From Tubulanus polymorphus (Eukaryota; Nemertea; Palaeonemertea; Tubulaniformes; Tubulanidae), in NCBI RefSeq assembly GCF_964204645.1, contig NC_134028.1:992001-1056000 (forward strand): a stretch of DNA of 64,000 nucleotides, read 5' to 3'. Both the position numbers and the translations under genes were made by a program. Positions within the stretch are counted from its first letter, which is position 1; each line of letters begins with the position of its first letter. Positions 53,701-64,000 of this stretch are shown here, one piece after another. The notes beneath the pieces are model-generated. The model had not been told where the DNA came from. It saw nothing but the letters and a program-made list of their open reading frames with translations, and did no database searches.

Positions 53701-54668
53701 CGGCAAACCGACCTTGACCCCAAAAGATCCCCGAGCTATAATCGGTAAGCGTGCACTTCACAAAAGAGATATCGCGATGGTGAGAAAACTTTACGGATGC
53801 TCCACAACTATGGGTAATTATATATATGTGAATCTGAGAGCGTTAACGCTATCGCTACGTTTTTCAACCGATCCAAATTTAGCCCGGGCATAAACTGGTG
53901 CGAACCAAACGTTTAAACTCGTTCCGAGTGGGTCCGTGTCTGTTTGGCGCCAACAAACGTTGGGAAAAAGCCCGGGTCAAACTTCAACATGAGTCAAATT
54001 ATTCCGTTAAATGCTCAGGCATCGTTTTGATAGCACTTTGAAACGAGTGAGTGATCTGCACTAATGAAGAGCGGACTAAATCTAACTCGGGCCTGGACCG
54101 GGCTAAATCATCTCCGTGTGGTCGCAGTAAACTTCTCGTTTCGGTAACAGTACACTCTTATATTTTGGTTGTAATGAAATAGAATGCGTTTGTTCAGATA
54201 TTCGTTGTTTCCATTTAAAGAAAAGGATTGTCTTTTTTTCTTTCTATAGAGAAAAATGAGTGCGATTGCGACTATTATACCGGGGGATGTCGTGTGAGTA
54301 AACCAGCTCCTAAAGGTTTGGCGTGTAGATGTGTGTATAAAGGCGCCTGGTCATGTTCTGGTGTAGTTACTCGATGTAAAGATCACGCGTCTGCTAAATG
54401 TTCTCAACCGGATAAAACGTTTGAATCTTGCCAGAACGGTGGCGGAGACTGCGAAGGTTATCCGTGTGACTGTAATTACAGACGTGGTGGTTGTTACATC
54501 AGTGTACCTCCCCTGCCAGGGTCGGCGTGTAAATGCATCTATAAGGGCGCATGGACGTGTCGCGGACATTCGATAGCGTGTAGAAACTCTGATGATGAGA
54601 AATGTAAAAATCCGGATAAATCGTACGCGACGTGTGAGCAAGGTCGTGGAGATTGCGGGGGATATTAA
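50761..54668 (+). CDS. Astacin-family zinc metalloprotease with twin 10-Cys tail, copy 2
   Basis: The duplicate of the gene at 38513-42420. Every exon is shifted by exactly 12248 bp: 50761-50817, 51720-51747, 51859-51923, 52222-52285, 52485-52608, 53094-53275, 53511-53604, 53695-53813, 54250-54668. I saw no differences in the coding exons or the intronic AT microsatellite by eye, so it should encode the same 383-aa precursor (signal peptide, FEGD propeptide, [11 protein letters not shown] zinc site, Met-turn, two 10-Cys repeats). Its MOXD1 head-to-head partner is truncated, so its upstream context differs beyond about 900 bp. Confidence 0.9.
51946..52068. mobile_element. Palindromic MITE-like element, duplicate
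   Basis: Exact counterpart of 39698-39820 in intron 3 of astacin 2. Confidence 0.6.
53878..54110. mobile_element. Inverted-repeat element in astacin 2 intron 8, duplicate
   Basis: Counterpart of 41630-41862 with the same CCCGGG-centred inverted ends. Confidence 0.5.
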
Positions 54669-55461
54669 ACTACAGTGCGCGGATGGACCCAGGGTCAATG
54701 AAGAAGGCGCGCCCGAACGGAAGGTGTCCATTTAAGAAATTTAGGGCCATTTCCAAGCTTTGTAGTGATTTCATTGCTTATACAGTAAGATTTCAGAACT
54801 TCTCATTAAAATGGTAAAACGTCTCAAAAAATTTAAATATTCTAATAGTTATTCTTTATATTCAATCCCGAGGTAAAGGGAATTTTAAGGGACCTCAAAA
54901 TTCTAGGTTGGTCGGGCCTGGTCTGCCACAACTGTGCACCCTGTAACATGTCCTTGTTTGTAAATGTGATCATACTTGTTTTGAGTAAAAATAAATCTGC
55001 CGCAGTGAAACCGGTTACTTATAAATCAGCTCGTGTGTCTTCCTTGCTTTTCTTTATATTGCATTCATGCGAATCTAGCTTCCTTGTGTCGTACACTGTT
55101 TCAGAATAATGTATGCCATGTTGTGTAGGTCGAAATCCTGTTTTTTCGGTTCAAAACTCATACATAGTCATGTGCTACGCATATTTTTGTAATTAAAGAG
55201 GAATTTTTATTTTGCTTTCGGCATCTCTCTCACCACGCTGACTAATTAGATTGGATTATATATCAGCAGCGCTTAAACGGTCGTTTTATCAATTGCGCAC
55301 AATCAAAGCCCAATTAAACAATCATTAAACTAAGCAGTGTATGTGCCATAACTCATCTACGAGGAGTCTCTACAACAGTTCGTTCGATGTTATCTACTCA
55401 AAAGGAATTTAAGTGAAGTTTAGGCCTCCTTTATACCCACAGTCGCTACCGAATCTCCTTT
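54669..55461. other. Astacin 2 3' region and transporter A2 upstream region
   Basis: Counterpart of 42421-43213. A few substitutions begin to appear here (for example near 54698, 55023 and 55082), after the almost identical tract. It contains the AATAAA of astacin 2 and the shared transporter upstream block. Confidence 0.5.
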
Positions 55462-56994
55462 ATGGGTATATCAGAAGAGGATGACGGAGAACGTGGTCGA
55501 CTCATCGATAACAACGGTGGTAAACACAATAATGCGGGCGCTACCGAAGAAACGCTTGAAACACTGCAAGATGCCACAAAAATTACCGATGATTCTAACA
55601 AAGACGATACTTCGTGTATTTTTCACTGTCGCCGAAACCCGATAACTTTGATATCGATCGTCGCTTTAGCTTTACTGATCGACAAGATGGCTATAGCGGC
55701 TTTTTTGCTCATTTTGCCGGATTACCTACGAACGATGCCATCGAATGTCAACACTACAACCGCGGCCGGCTACGACAATCAGTCGCAACAAATCGGTATT
55801 ATCATCGCATTGTTTAATGCTGTACAGATAGCTGGTCAGATATTCGCTGGGATTTTAACTCATAGATGCGGACACAAATGCTCGTTCATGTTGGGGGTCG
55901 TATTATCATTCGCTAGTTTATTAGTGTGCGCATTGGCCGATAGGTGGTGGATGTTGATTTTTACGAGTGTTCTATTGGGTGCTTCAGCGTGTCTCACTCA
56001 TGTAGCTGGAAATTCGTACGTGGCGACAATTATCGAAGAAAAAGAACGTCGCGTTTTTGCATTTTCCATCATTTCATACGCGAAATTACTCGGCCATGGC
56101 TTGGGATATTCGTTAGCCTCATACTTGTATCAATGGCTCGGCCGTTCAGCTCCATTCCTGTTCATGTTGTCGCTGGTAGTAATTGACGGAGTTTTGAGAA
56201 TTTTCGTGTTCGTCGACGTCGATCCGGCGGATGACATTAAAACTAGCACCACCAGCAACAGCAACAACAGTACCAGCAACAGCAACAGCAGTACCAGCAA
56301 CAGCAACAACAACGGCAACAGCAGTACCAGCAGCAGCAGCAGCAATGGCAACGTCAACAGCACCACCACCACCAGCAACTGTTGCAAATCGGCTAATTAT
56401 TTCGCTGGCGTTTGTAAATCAATCCTCAGTGATCGTCAAGTTATTATCATGTTCGTCTGGCAGTTTCTAATCGCCATGTGTCTCAGTACGTATAATTCGT
56501 TCGTACCATTTTGGGCGATCAACTCGATGGGAGCCAAACAATGGGAAATAGGTACAATGATGACAATCACTTTAATCATATGCGCGTTCAGTTCTTTTAT
56601 ATTTGCAGTAATTGTATCCAAATTCCTCACAAACCGTTGGGTTTTTATGCTCATCAATCTCATCCTAACCGGAATATCATTTATAACGTTCACATTTTGC
56701 CGCAATATCTGGCAGTCCTTAGCGCCGGATTTACTGTTACGCGTTGCTCATAGTATATTCGGAACTGTATATGTATCATGGTTAACGGATCTGTGTCATT
56801 CGAGGTTTGACGATAATTACGAAACGATTATATCGCTGAATCTAATCATAGTTAACGCCGGAGCGGTGACAGGGTCACTAACGCCAGGGACTCTTATCAT
56901 TCCGTATGTTGGTTTTGTAGTTTTATTCCGGGCGATCGGTGCAGTACTCATCTCCTATTCGTTCATGTCACTGTGTTTGAGAAATGCTGCCTAA
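55462..56994 (+). CDS. SLC18/VMAT-like vesicular transporter A2 (intronless)
   Basis: A 510-aa single-exon paralogue; N-terminus MGISEEDDGERG as in A1. It keeps A-type residues (GHGLGYSLASYL) but has leucine where A1 has the TM1 proline. The central loop begins TSTTSNSNNSTSNSNSS, as in B2, and ends NGNVNSTTTT, as in B1. It has a private change H to N in FLTNRWVF. The fold, lumenal sequons and inferred amine-type transport role are as for A1. Confidence 0.8.
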   Translation: MGISEEDDGERGRLIDNNGGKHNNAGATEETLETLQDATKITDDSNKDDTSCIFHCRRNPITLISIVALALLIDKMAIAAFLLILPDYLRTMPSNVNTTTAAGYDNQSQQIGIIIALFNAVQIAGQIFAGILTHRCGHKCSFMLGVVLSFASLLVCALADRWWMLIFTSVLLGASACLTHVAGNSYVATIIEEKERRVFAFSIISYAKLLGHGLGYSLASYLYQWLGRSAPFLFMLSLVVIDGVLRIFVFVDVDPADDIKTSTTSNSNNSTSNSNSSTSNSNNNGNSSTSSSSSNGNVNSTTTTSNCCKSANYFAGVCKSILSDRQVIIMFVWQFLIAMCLSTYNSFVPFWAINSMGAKQWEIGTMMTITLIICAFSSFIFAVIVSKFLTNRWVFMLINLILTGISFITFTFCRNIWQSLAPDLLLRVAHSIFGTVYVSWLTDLCHSRFDDNYETIISLNLIIVNAGAVTGSLTPGTLIIPYVGFVVLFRAIGAVLISYSFMSLCLRNAA

Positions 56995-59177
56995 TTTTTC
57001 TTCTCGTTAACTTTTGGAAAATCAGGTTTAATGACAAAATGGTGAATGCTATGGTGTTATGTATGGTTTATGGTGCATGGATAGTAAGTATTTCTCTCAA
57101 GCTCAGACGTTTATATATTGCTGTATTTTCAGAAATAAAATAAATCTTGCCTCAGATCAAAATTTTGTTGCCTGTGAATTTTACCTGATGATATCTTCGT
57201 AAGCAAGCTTATGCATCTCGACAACTCGACGTTGACATTTTCCGAAACCTGGACACATTGACGACGCACGACCTCTCTGAATGAAGAGGAATAAACTTTA
57301 ATTTCCTATGAATTCTTCCTGTGGCATGTGAGTTGTCACTCTACGCTGCCGCTTTACCGTACGCTGAAACATTCGCTGAGCAAAAGAGTTCCACTAAAAG
57401 TGGCTTGAAACCTGATTTTAAAAAGCAGATGTACCTGAAATAAAGCCTTTTGTATTGAAAAAATTATTCATTTTACAACAAACTAGTGTTGGTGAATGAG
57501 TGAATTGACTAGGAAATGTTTCAGTATTCCTCACATGCCATAGTAGACTGACTAGGCTGGACTAGATCTAAACCGTTCGGTGCTGCCCCTATGAATAACG
57601 ATAGCGGAATTTCTGTGAACTAAAATAGTAGCGCATATTTACGACGGAATATAATTTTTCCGTTTAGTAAACAATAGGGATCACTGAGGCGCCTATTTCT
57701 AATAAACTACGATACTATGAATTAGTCCTAAATTTTTAATGCTTTTCCCACCTTATTTGGGGTACGGTAACTATAATATATTTTATTAGCAAAAATTATC
57801 TTGGTCAAATCAATTACACTTACGTTACATAATTACATCAATATTACATGATTACATGTATTTGTACACATGCAAAGAGAATGAATTATTCACTAACATC
57901 TTAACAAACATAAAAAACATTTGGTAAATATCCACCTTTTTCCTTCCAAAATCCCTCGTTCTCCCAATACAAATTTACTTAGAACTAATTTACTAATTCT
58001 ATTATAGTCAAATTGCCAGTTGTGTTCTCGATAACCAACCTACATATCATACCTGTCCACTACGGCCGGCTGTCGAAAGACTCTGGCGAGCGAGTATTAT
58101 TTTAGTTCACGTTTCCCCCGCTATCGTTATACATAGGGGCAGCACTAGACGGCAAGATCACTATTTCTACTGCGGCGGGCTTCTGTTGTTTTAATATCCC
58201 GGAACCATTGAACGCTGTTGCTTTACTGAATGAAATAATTCTCTCAATTGATAAACACTCTGAACGCTCTGATTACTTTGTTTAGAAAATATTCAGTTCG
58301 TAGGTATAGAGGAGGGAATTTCTAAGGTACCTAAAAAATTCGGACGGCCCATGGAACCGGCCTCGCGTGGCATCTCCTTGTTTGTTAAATGGGATTATAC
58401 CGGTTTTGAGCGATGATAAATCTACTGCAGTTAAAATGTCTACAACTTGTCTCATTTTCATATCATTCTTCATTGGCGCGCAGAAAATTGTATCTATACA
58501 AGTCTGGTATAATTTCAATGATTTAATGCATAATTCTGCTGATTATCAATGTGTGTGTCTATAAGCGATGTTGTTTGGTCCGGGGTCGCGTCAGTATATA
58601 TGCTGCCTATCGGAATAAACACTCGAGGGTCGTGAATGTTATGGAATTATTTTTTCAGACATTTCTGTCACTACACTGAGACTAATGCATCAACGTATTC
58701 CGCTTCGAGAAACTCTAATTAGATTATATATTAGCAGCGCTTTAAAGTTCGTTTGATCAATTACGCACAATCAAAGCCCGATTAAACTATCATTAAACAA
58801 TCCGAGCTTTCTAATCTACGAGCATCACATTACCATAACTATATCAGACAAGCAGGTGTTCTGTGAAATCAAATACCAATATGTGTGCAGTGTACATGGT
58901 AGATCTGGGTGGTTATGTTTAAAGCCATTTTGACACTGTAATTGGAATTGAATATAGTGTTATATCTGCGCTCATTATATTTACTTTATATGGGTCAATA
59001 AACTAAACTGTAAACTATAAACTCATCTGCGTGGAGTCTGTACAACAGTTCGTTCGATCCGGATCTACTCTAACGGAGTCCGGATCTACTCTAACGGAGT
59101 CCGGATCTACTCTAACGGAGGAATTTACGTGGAGTTTAGGCCTCCTTTATACCCGCCGCCGCTACTGAATTTCAGTT
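56995..59177. other. Transporter A2 tail, fold-back element and B2 upstream region
   Basis: Counterpart of 44741-46880 at an offset near 12255. It includes the second full fold-back element (about 57565-58180), the diverged astacin-3'-like stretch and, just before B2, a 21-bp triplication (59059-59120). Confidence 0.5.
59059..59120 (+). repeat. Triplicated 21-bp unit upstream of transporter B2
   Basis: CCGGATCTACTCTAACGGAGT starts at 59059, 59080 and 59101. The matching site before B1 has one copy (GATCCGGATCTACTCTAAAGG near 46800). It lies about 60-120 bp before the B2 start codon, in the likely promoter or 5' UTR. Confidence 0.85.
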
Positions 59178-60716
59178 ATGGTTATAACAGAACCGGAACT
59201 CCGGAATGACGGAGAACGTGGTCGACTCATCGATAACAATGGTCGTAAACACAATAATGCGGGTGCTACTGAAGAAACGCTTGGAACACTGCGAGATGTA
59301 ACAAAAATTACCGATGATTCTAACAAAGACGATACTTCGTGTATTTTTCACTGTCGCCGAAACCCGATAACATTGATATCGATCGTCGCTTTAGCCTTAC
59401 TGATCGACAAGATGGCTATAGCGGCTTTTTTGCTCATTTTGCCGGATTACCTACGAACGATGCCGTCGAATGTAAACCCTACAACCGCGGCCGGCTACGA
59501 CAATCAGTCGCAACAAATCGGTATTATCATCGCATTGTTTAATGCTGTACAGATAGCTGGTCAGATATTCGCAGGGATTTTAACTCATAGATGCGGACAC
59601 AAATGCTCGTTCATGTTGGGGGTCGTATTATCATTCGCTAGTTTATTAGTGTGCGCATTGGCCGATAGGTGGTGGATGTTGATTTTTACGAGTGTTCTAT
59701 TGGGTGCTTCAGCGTGTCTCACTCAGGTTGCTGGAAATTCGTACGTGGCGACAATTATCGAAGAAAAAGAACGTCGCGTTTTTGCATTTTCCATCATTTC
59801 ATACGCGAAATTACTCGGATACGGTTTTGGCTATTCATTGGCCTCGTACTTTTATCAATGGCTCGGCCGTTCAGCTCCATTCCTGTTCATGTTGTCGCTG
59901 GTAGTAATTGACGGAGTTCTGAGAATTTTCGTGTTCGTCGATGTCGATCCGGCGGATGACATTAAAACTAGCACCACCAGCAACAGCAACAACAGTACCA
60001 GCAACAGCAACAGCAGCAGCAACAGCAACAACAACGGCAACAGCAGTACCAGTGCCAGCAGCAGCAGTACCAGCGCCAGCAGCAGCAGTACCACCAGCAA
60101 CTGTTGCAAATCGGCTAATTATTTCGCTGGCGTTTGTAAATCAATCCTCAGTGATCGTCAAGTTATTATCATGTTCGTCTGGCAGTTTCTAATCGCCATG
60201 TGTCTCAGTACGTACAATTCGTTCGTACCATTTTGGGCGATCAACTCGATGGGAGCCAAACAATGGGAAATAGGTACAATGATGACAATCACTTTAATCA
60301 TATGCGCGTTCAGTTCTTTTATATTTGCAGTAATCGTATCCAAATTCCTCACACACCGTTGGGTTTTTATGCTCATCAATCTCATCCTAACCGGAATATC
60401 ATTTATAACGTTCACATTTTGCCGCAATATCTGGCAGTCTTTAGCGCCGGATTTACTGTTACGCGTTGCTCATAGTATATTCGGAACTGTATATGTATCA
60501 TGGTTAACGGATCTGTGTCATTCGAGGTTTGACGATAATTACGAAACGATTATATCGCTGAATCTAATCATAGTTAATGTCGGAGCGGTGACAGGGTCAC
60601 TAACGCCAGGGACTCTAATCATTCCGTATGTTGGTTTTGTAGTTTTATTCCGGGCGATCGGTGCAGTACTCATCTCCTATTCGTTCATGTCACTGTGTTT
60701 GAGAAATGCTGCCTAA
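59178..60716 (+). CDS. SLC18/VMAT-like vesicular transporter B2 (intronless)
   Basis: A 512-aa single-exon paralogue with the B-type N-terminus and GYGFGYSLASYF. The lumenal loop reads NVNPTT where the others have NVNTTT, so that N-glycosylation sequon is lost; the NQS sequon stays. The central loop has a private TSASSSSTSASSSS stretch. Its 3' tail is unlike the other three, with AATAAA near 60796, and probably represents the original B tail. Role inferred as for A1. Confidence 0.8.
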   Translation: MVITEPELRNDGERGRLIDNNGRKHNNAGATEETLGTLRDVTKITDDSNKDDTSCIFHCRRNPITLISIVALALLIDKMAIAAFLLILPDYLRTMPSNVNPTTAAGYDNQSQQIGIIIALFNAVQIAGQIFAGILTHRCGHKCSFMLGVVLSFASLLVCALADRWWMLIFTSVLLGASACLTQVAGNSYVATIIEEKERRVFAFSIISYAKLLGYGFGYSLASYFYQWLGRSAPFLFMLSLVVIDGVLRIFVFVDVDPADDIKTSTTSNSNNSTSNSNSSSNSNNNGNSSTSASSSSTSASSSSTTSNCCKSANYFAGVCKSILSDRQVIIMFVWQFLIAMCLSTYNSFVPFWAINSMGAKQWEIGTMMTITLIICAFSSFIFAVIVSKFLTHRWVFMLINLILTGISFITFTFCRNIWQSLAPDLLLRVAHSIFGTVYVSWLTDLCHSRFDDNYETIISLNLIIVNVGAVTGSLTPGTLIIPYVGFVVLFRAIGAVLISYSFMSLCLRNAA

Positions 60717-61226
60717 GTTTCCTTCTCGATAATTTCTTTTATGAATATACATCTAAAATTATGTTCTCTTCCTTGTGTATATTGTTGTATTTTTTAATAA
60801 AAAGAAAGCTCTGGCAAGCGAGTATTGTGTTAGTTCACCTTTTTCCCGCTATCGTTATACAAGAGGGCAGCACTAGACGGTCGAGATCGCTAATTCTTAC
60901 TGTGGCGGGCGCTAACGCTCTTTTTAATTAAATTATGCTCTGAATTCATTAAGACTTAAAAACCTCTTTTATAAAGAAATGATTCTCAATTTTTCATTTC
61001 GCTTTTTGATTGTGGTTTTGAAAGATGAGAATATTTGTACCGGCGGTGGTCAGAGTGTCCAGAGTGAGGATGGTGTCACGAGATGGGGAACAATTCACTA
61101 AAAAACGCTTTTCTGCACAAAAAGTGCTGAAAAGTGCTTAAAAGTGCTTGCAACTATAAAACCATGCTGGCCGAGCTGTTCATCACCTAGCGCACCGTCC
61201 TGAAAATCACAAAAAAAGAGACTTCT
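60717..61226. other. Transporter B2 3' tail and gap
   Basis: It contains the B2 poly(A) motif, a diverged right arm of the fold-back element (about 60811-60925) and three imperfect AAAAGTGCTT units near 61120-61150. No gene is seen. Confidence 0.5.
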
Positions 61227-62242
61227 TCACAAATCAACTATTTCTAATTCTGAATCTAATTGTTGTATAACATCAGTATCGAAATCACAAGTCGTCCATA
61301 GATTTGTTCCGCCGGGTATTGAGGATAGAACGATCCGGTTATGCGGGTAAACAATGGCGCTGCTCGCACGCTTCCGAACCTGGAAAATGTATATATAGTA
61401 ATCGGGAGATTATAACAAAAAGAACTCTTTTAGATTTGCTTCAAAGTAAGACTGTCAAAGGGCTGGAAAAACATATTTTGCCTGTTTGGGCTGTAGGCAC
61501 TTGTAAATACCTGTTGTTGTGACGCTTTTGAAGTTGCCGGTTCTTCCGCACTATAATCTCTGATAATGGTTGCCAATCTTGGTGGTTTTACTGGTGAAAT
61601 GCGATCTTGGTTTCGTTGAGACTTCGGGCTGGTTAATCCTAGCGTCATTTCCGTGTCCTGGGACGGGGCGTTCCGACGCCCCTTGGCCGCTTTGGGTCGA
61701 ATGAACATTCGGAATCGATGCGGCGTGCGTTCACCTCGCGCGGCCTTCGGTCGTTTGCCCCGACTCACCCGTAACGAATCCATCGAACTACACGATGTAT
61801 TAGAACTGAACATGCTGTGAACTTCTAACGAATCGACGGAGGATTCATTTTTCAAAAGATCACCAATCGGCGATTTCGGCCGTTTATAGAGACTTCCGTG
61901 GACGCTGTCAACCGATCTTAGCGTTTCTTGTGAAATACTGTTGTCGACTCGGAATAGAATTTCTTCTACAGATGACGCCGTCGATGACTGACACAAACTA
62001 GTAAATGACGCGTCCTTCCAAGTGAATACATTGATATCTAGTTTTTCTATAGAGATTGCTGACGTCACGTGTCCTACGCATTGTTCTTGTCCTACGCAAA
62101 TGTTCGAAGATATAACTTCCAAAGTATCGTCAAATGATGCTTTCTTACCGTTAAATTGATTTGCCAAGTTTACCAATTGCCATTTTTTATTTTTCTTTAA
62201 GTCCACTACTTTATTAGTAGCTTTTGATATACAATTCCCCAT
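61227..62242 (-). CDS. Unknown two-exon protein with N-terminal acylation motif
   Basis: I do not recognise this gene. Exon 1 (62242-61511) and exon 2 (61379-61227) join in frame at CAG|GT...AG, giving 294 aa. The N-terminus MGNCIS fits N-myristoylation at G2 (S at position 6) with possible palmitoylation at C4, so membrane anchoring is likely. The rest is Ser-rich and probably disordered, with basic patches (KRPKAARGER, RPKAAKGRR), a proline/basic stretch (SPVKPPRLATIIRDY) and an acidic C-terminus (QQLDSELEIVDL). If the weak donor GTATTT is not used, exon 1 reads on to a stop at 61430 (270 aa). It is transcribed toward the transporter cluster. Confidence 0.6.
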
Positions 62243-63182
62243 GTTGCTATGGCTCGGTCGCCCGAGGATACTGCAGTAGGGCCGCTGGGAGAACTGCCTA
62301 GTAACTACATGTAGTTATCTCAATCGTTTTTAACATTACAAACACATCTTTCTGAAAAATATGAATGGTTCTAAAAACGAATTCGGCAGTAACTCAGGTG
62401 CCCTCAGCAGGATAAGGCTGTTTCCTTCACCATAGTGCCGAGTGATAAGCGGAATTAATTCTTACTTATTCTACTAGATGGCGACTTGGTGAAATCATAC
62501 CGGCTTACGCGACTCGTCGAATTGCAGCATCAGACTATTTAGTTCCACAAAATTCCAATAGATGGCGAAAAGTGTCATTCCATTGAATTTCGACCGCGAA
62601 TATTATTTTGGGACCGTAAAAAATGTGGCGTACGACTTCAGAGTGCAGGGATGGCAGAAACGTATTCAAATATGTCCGGCCATAGGAAAATGACCTCTGG
62701 AATATTTTGTTGAGGCTAAAAGCAGCGGAAATGTCTCCTATAGAAAGAAAGGGGGGTACGGTTTGAGAATCGGTTTTATTATAGGTGATAAACCACGTCA
62801 TACTCCAGTTAGTAGAGGTCATCAGGGTAGTCGAGAGATAAAACTGAAGTTTTTTTGGAAGAAAAATTGGAGGAACTGTGCCGACAATAACGCCCCAAAT
62901 GCCACGCCACCCGTAGAGTGACGGTACCAGGCGGTTAAAATAAACAACAACAAATTTCATTTCGACTTGCATCAAAAATTTATTTATAAAACCATTTGAT
63001 AAAGGCTTAATTAACATCATCATCATATACATAAAACTGTATACAGAACACATAGAACTCTTTAACTTATGAAAAATGTATTTTTATTCAAAAGCCTAGT
63101 ATGATATATATTTGTGTTACAGGATTATTTGGTGATGGAACTCAAGCCGTGACTGGAGCACGATTCACGAGACATGTTTGAT
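62243..63182. other. Intergenic region with dispersed repeat
   Basis: This lies between the acylated-protein gene and adenosine kinase. It contains the inverted dispersed repeat (62470-62605). A 172-codon open frame on the minus strand (62535-63053) overlaps that repeat and shows no domain. Confidence 0.5.
62470..62605. repeat. Inverted copy of the ~135-bp dispersed repeat
   Basis: The inverse of 30023-30158: it carries CTACTAGATGGCGACTTGGT, CCAATAGATGGCGA and AATTTCGACCGCGAAT in mirrored order with moderate divergence. Confidence 0.6.
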
Positions 63183-64000
63183 TTAACACTTGAAGTTTGG
63201 TTTACCAGGCATCGTGCAGCCATTATTCTGAATGATTAAATTCGCTGCATAGTGACCGCATTTCACACACGTTTCTAAGTCTTTCTCCTGAACTAATTGA
63301 GCGAGAAAACCTGTAAAATATCAAAAATCATGAAACAAATGCTTCTCGACTAAAATGTAGGGAAAATTGCGAGAAGATACAGCGAGTGGTTCTAGGAAAA
63401 TTGCAAGAAAGGTGGCGTCCTCGGATAGGGCAGCGACATCAAAGGCTGAAAGCGGTTTCAACTGCTGCATTTTTAAAAAGAGTCAAATCTGCAAATTTTT
63501 AATTATCTCTATCTTGACAAAAGGGCAACTTCAATATGGTAAGAAGGAAAGGATTCTGGATCCCATAACAAATTCTCTAGAATTGTCAATGAGAGTGAAT
63601 TTAACATATACAAACCTCCGACAAATGCATCTCCAGCACCATTCGTATCAACGATATCTTCTGGGGCCAATTTGATCACCGGAAATTCTTTTACTTCGCC
63701 ATCTGAATGGTTACAAAAATATTTCAAACATTAGAATCTGTTGGGTCAAGCAACTTTCAATAAAGAACAATTTAAGAGGGTACTTTAAGTACCTACATTA
63801 GAAAGGACACTACATATCTAAACTAAGGGGCTGTCTGTATGAGGCTTATAGCCTTCTTTGACGGTAGATAATATGATATGATATATGACACGATATACTG
63901 AGCCCCGAGATATTCTTTATTAAGTTTGATATAACATTGATTTCTCTGACCTTTAGCGACAATAGTAGCTTTATCTCCTTGAGTTATGACAACCATTCGA
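63183..64000 (-). CDS. ADK: Adenosine kinase, last three exons (partial)
   Basis: The 3' end of a PfkB-family adenosine kinase, which phosphorylates adenosine to AMP in cytosol and nucleus. Exons: 64000 (window edge)-63951, 63702-63616 and 63310-63183, joined in frame. They encode MVVITQGDKATIVAK, then EVKEFPV and the family signature DTNGAGDAFVGG with the catalytic aspartate, then CVKCGHYAANLIIQ and the C-terminal GCTMPGKPNF. The N-terminal half lies outside the window. All visible residues expected at the active site are present. Confidence 0.92.

Larger units (their letters stand above)
49152..60716. repeat. 12.2-kb tandem duplication, unit 2
   Basis: Direct repeat of the block from 36916: MOXD1 fragment, astacin 2, transporters A2 and B2. 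From about 50575 to at least 54690 it is almost identical to 38330-42440. Flanking parts are more diverged. The right end differs because B2 has its own 3' tail whereas B1 has an A-type tail. Confidence 0.85.

Noticed and set aside
62535-63053. 172-codon minus-strand frame
   Set aside because: It overlaps the dispersed repeat, has no recognisable domain and no splice or start signal that sets it apart.

Overview
The window is animal nuclear DNA. Genes are split by many short GT-AG introns, coding density is low, microsatellites and short inverted-repeat elements are common, and the proteins are typical of animals (ATOH8/net, DDX46, MOXD1/DBH-like monooxygenases, astacin, SLC18-like transporters, adenosine kinase). 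The gene content fits a marine invertebrate, perhaps a lophotrochozoan such as a mollusc, brachiopod or annelid. That placement is inference; the sequence read here does not prove a phylum.

Left third (1-15.4 kb): a minisatellite, then ATOH8/net (-, 1182-2039), then a complete 21-exon DDX46 splicing helicase (-, 4506-12833). Its 21 exons were placed by eye and sum to 3090 nt in frame (1029 aa). A CRE-bearing promoter segment upstream of DDX46 recurs inverted 2 kb away.

Middle and right (15.4-60.7 kb): a locus shaped by nested tandem duplication. It holds three intact copper type II monooxygenase genes related to MOXD1/DBH (15412-21580 +; 23072-28506 -; 32185-37611 -), two intact astacin metalloproteases (38513-42420 and 50761-54668, +), four intact single-exon SLC18/VMAT-like transporters (43214, 46881, 55462 and 59178, all +), and broken fragments of the monooxygenase and astacin genes. 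Three layers of duplication are visible: an old ~3.7 kb transporter duplication (A to B), a 9.1 kb duplication (21442-30548 to 30549-39697), and a ~12.2 kb duplication (about 36916-49142 to 49152-60.7 kb). Parts of the last are nearly identical and were homogenised or duplicated very recently, unless they are an assembly artefact.

The most unusual protein feature is that each monooxygenase has two tandem DOMON domains, apparently made by exon duplication, before the copper catalytic core. In vertebrates DBH works inside vesicles loaded by VMAT. Here DBH-like enzymes and VMAT-like transporters are amplified together, which hints at, but does not prove, a shared lumenal amine-modifying role. 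An intronic tRNA-Pro gene and its decayed twin sit inside two of the monooxygenase genes.

Right end (60.7-64 kb): a two-exon gene for an acylated (MGNCIS) protein of unknown function (-), a repeat, and the last three exons of adenosine kinase (-), which runs off the window.
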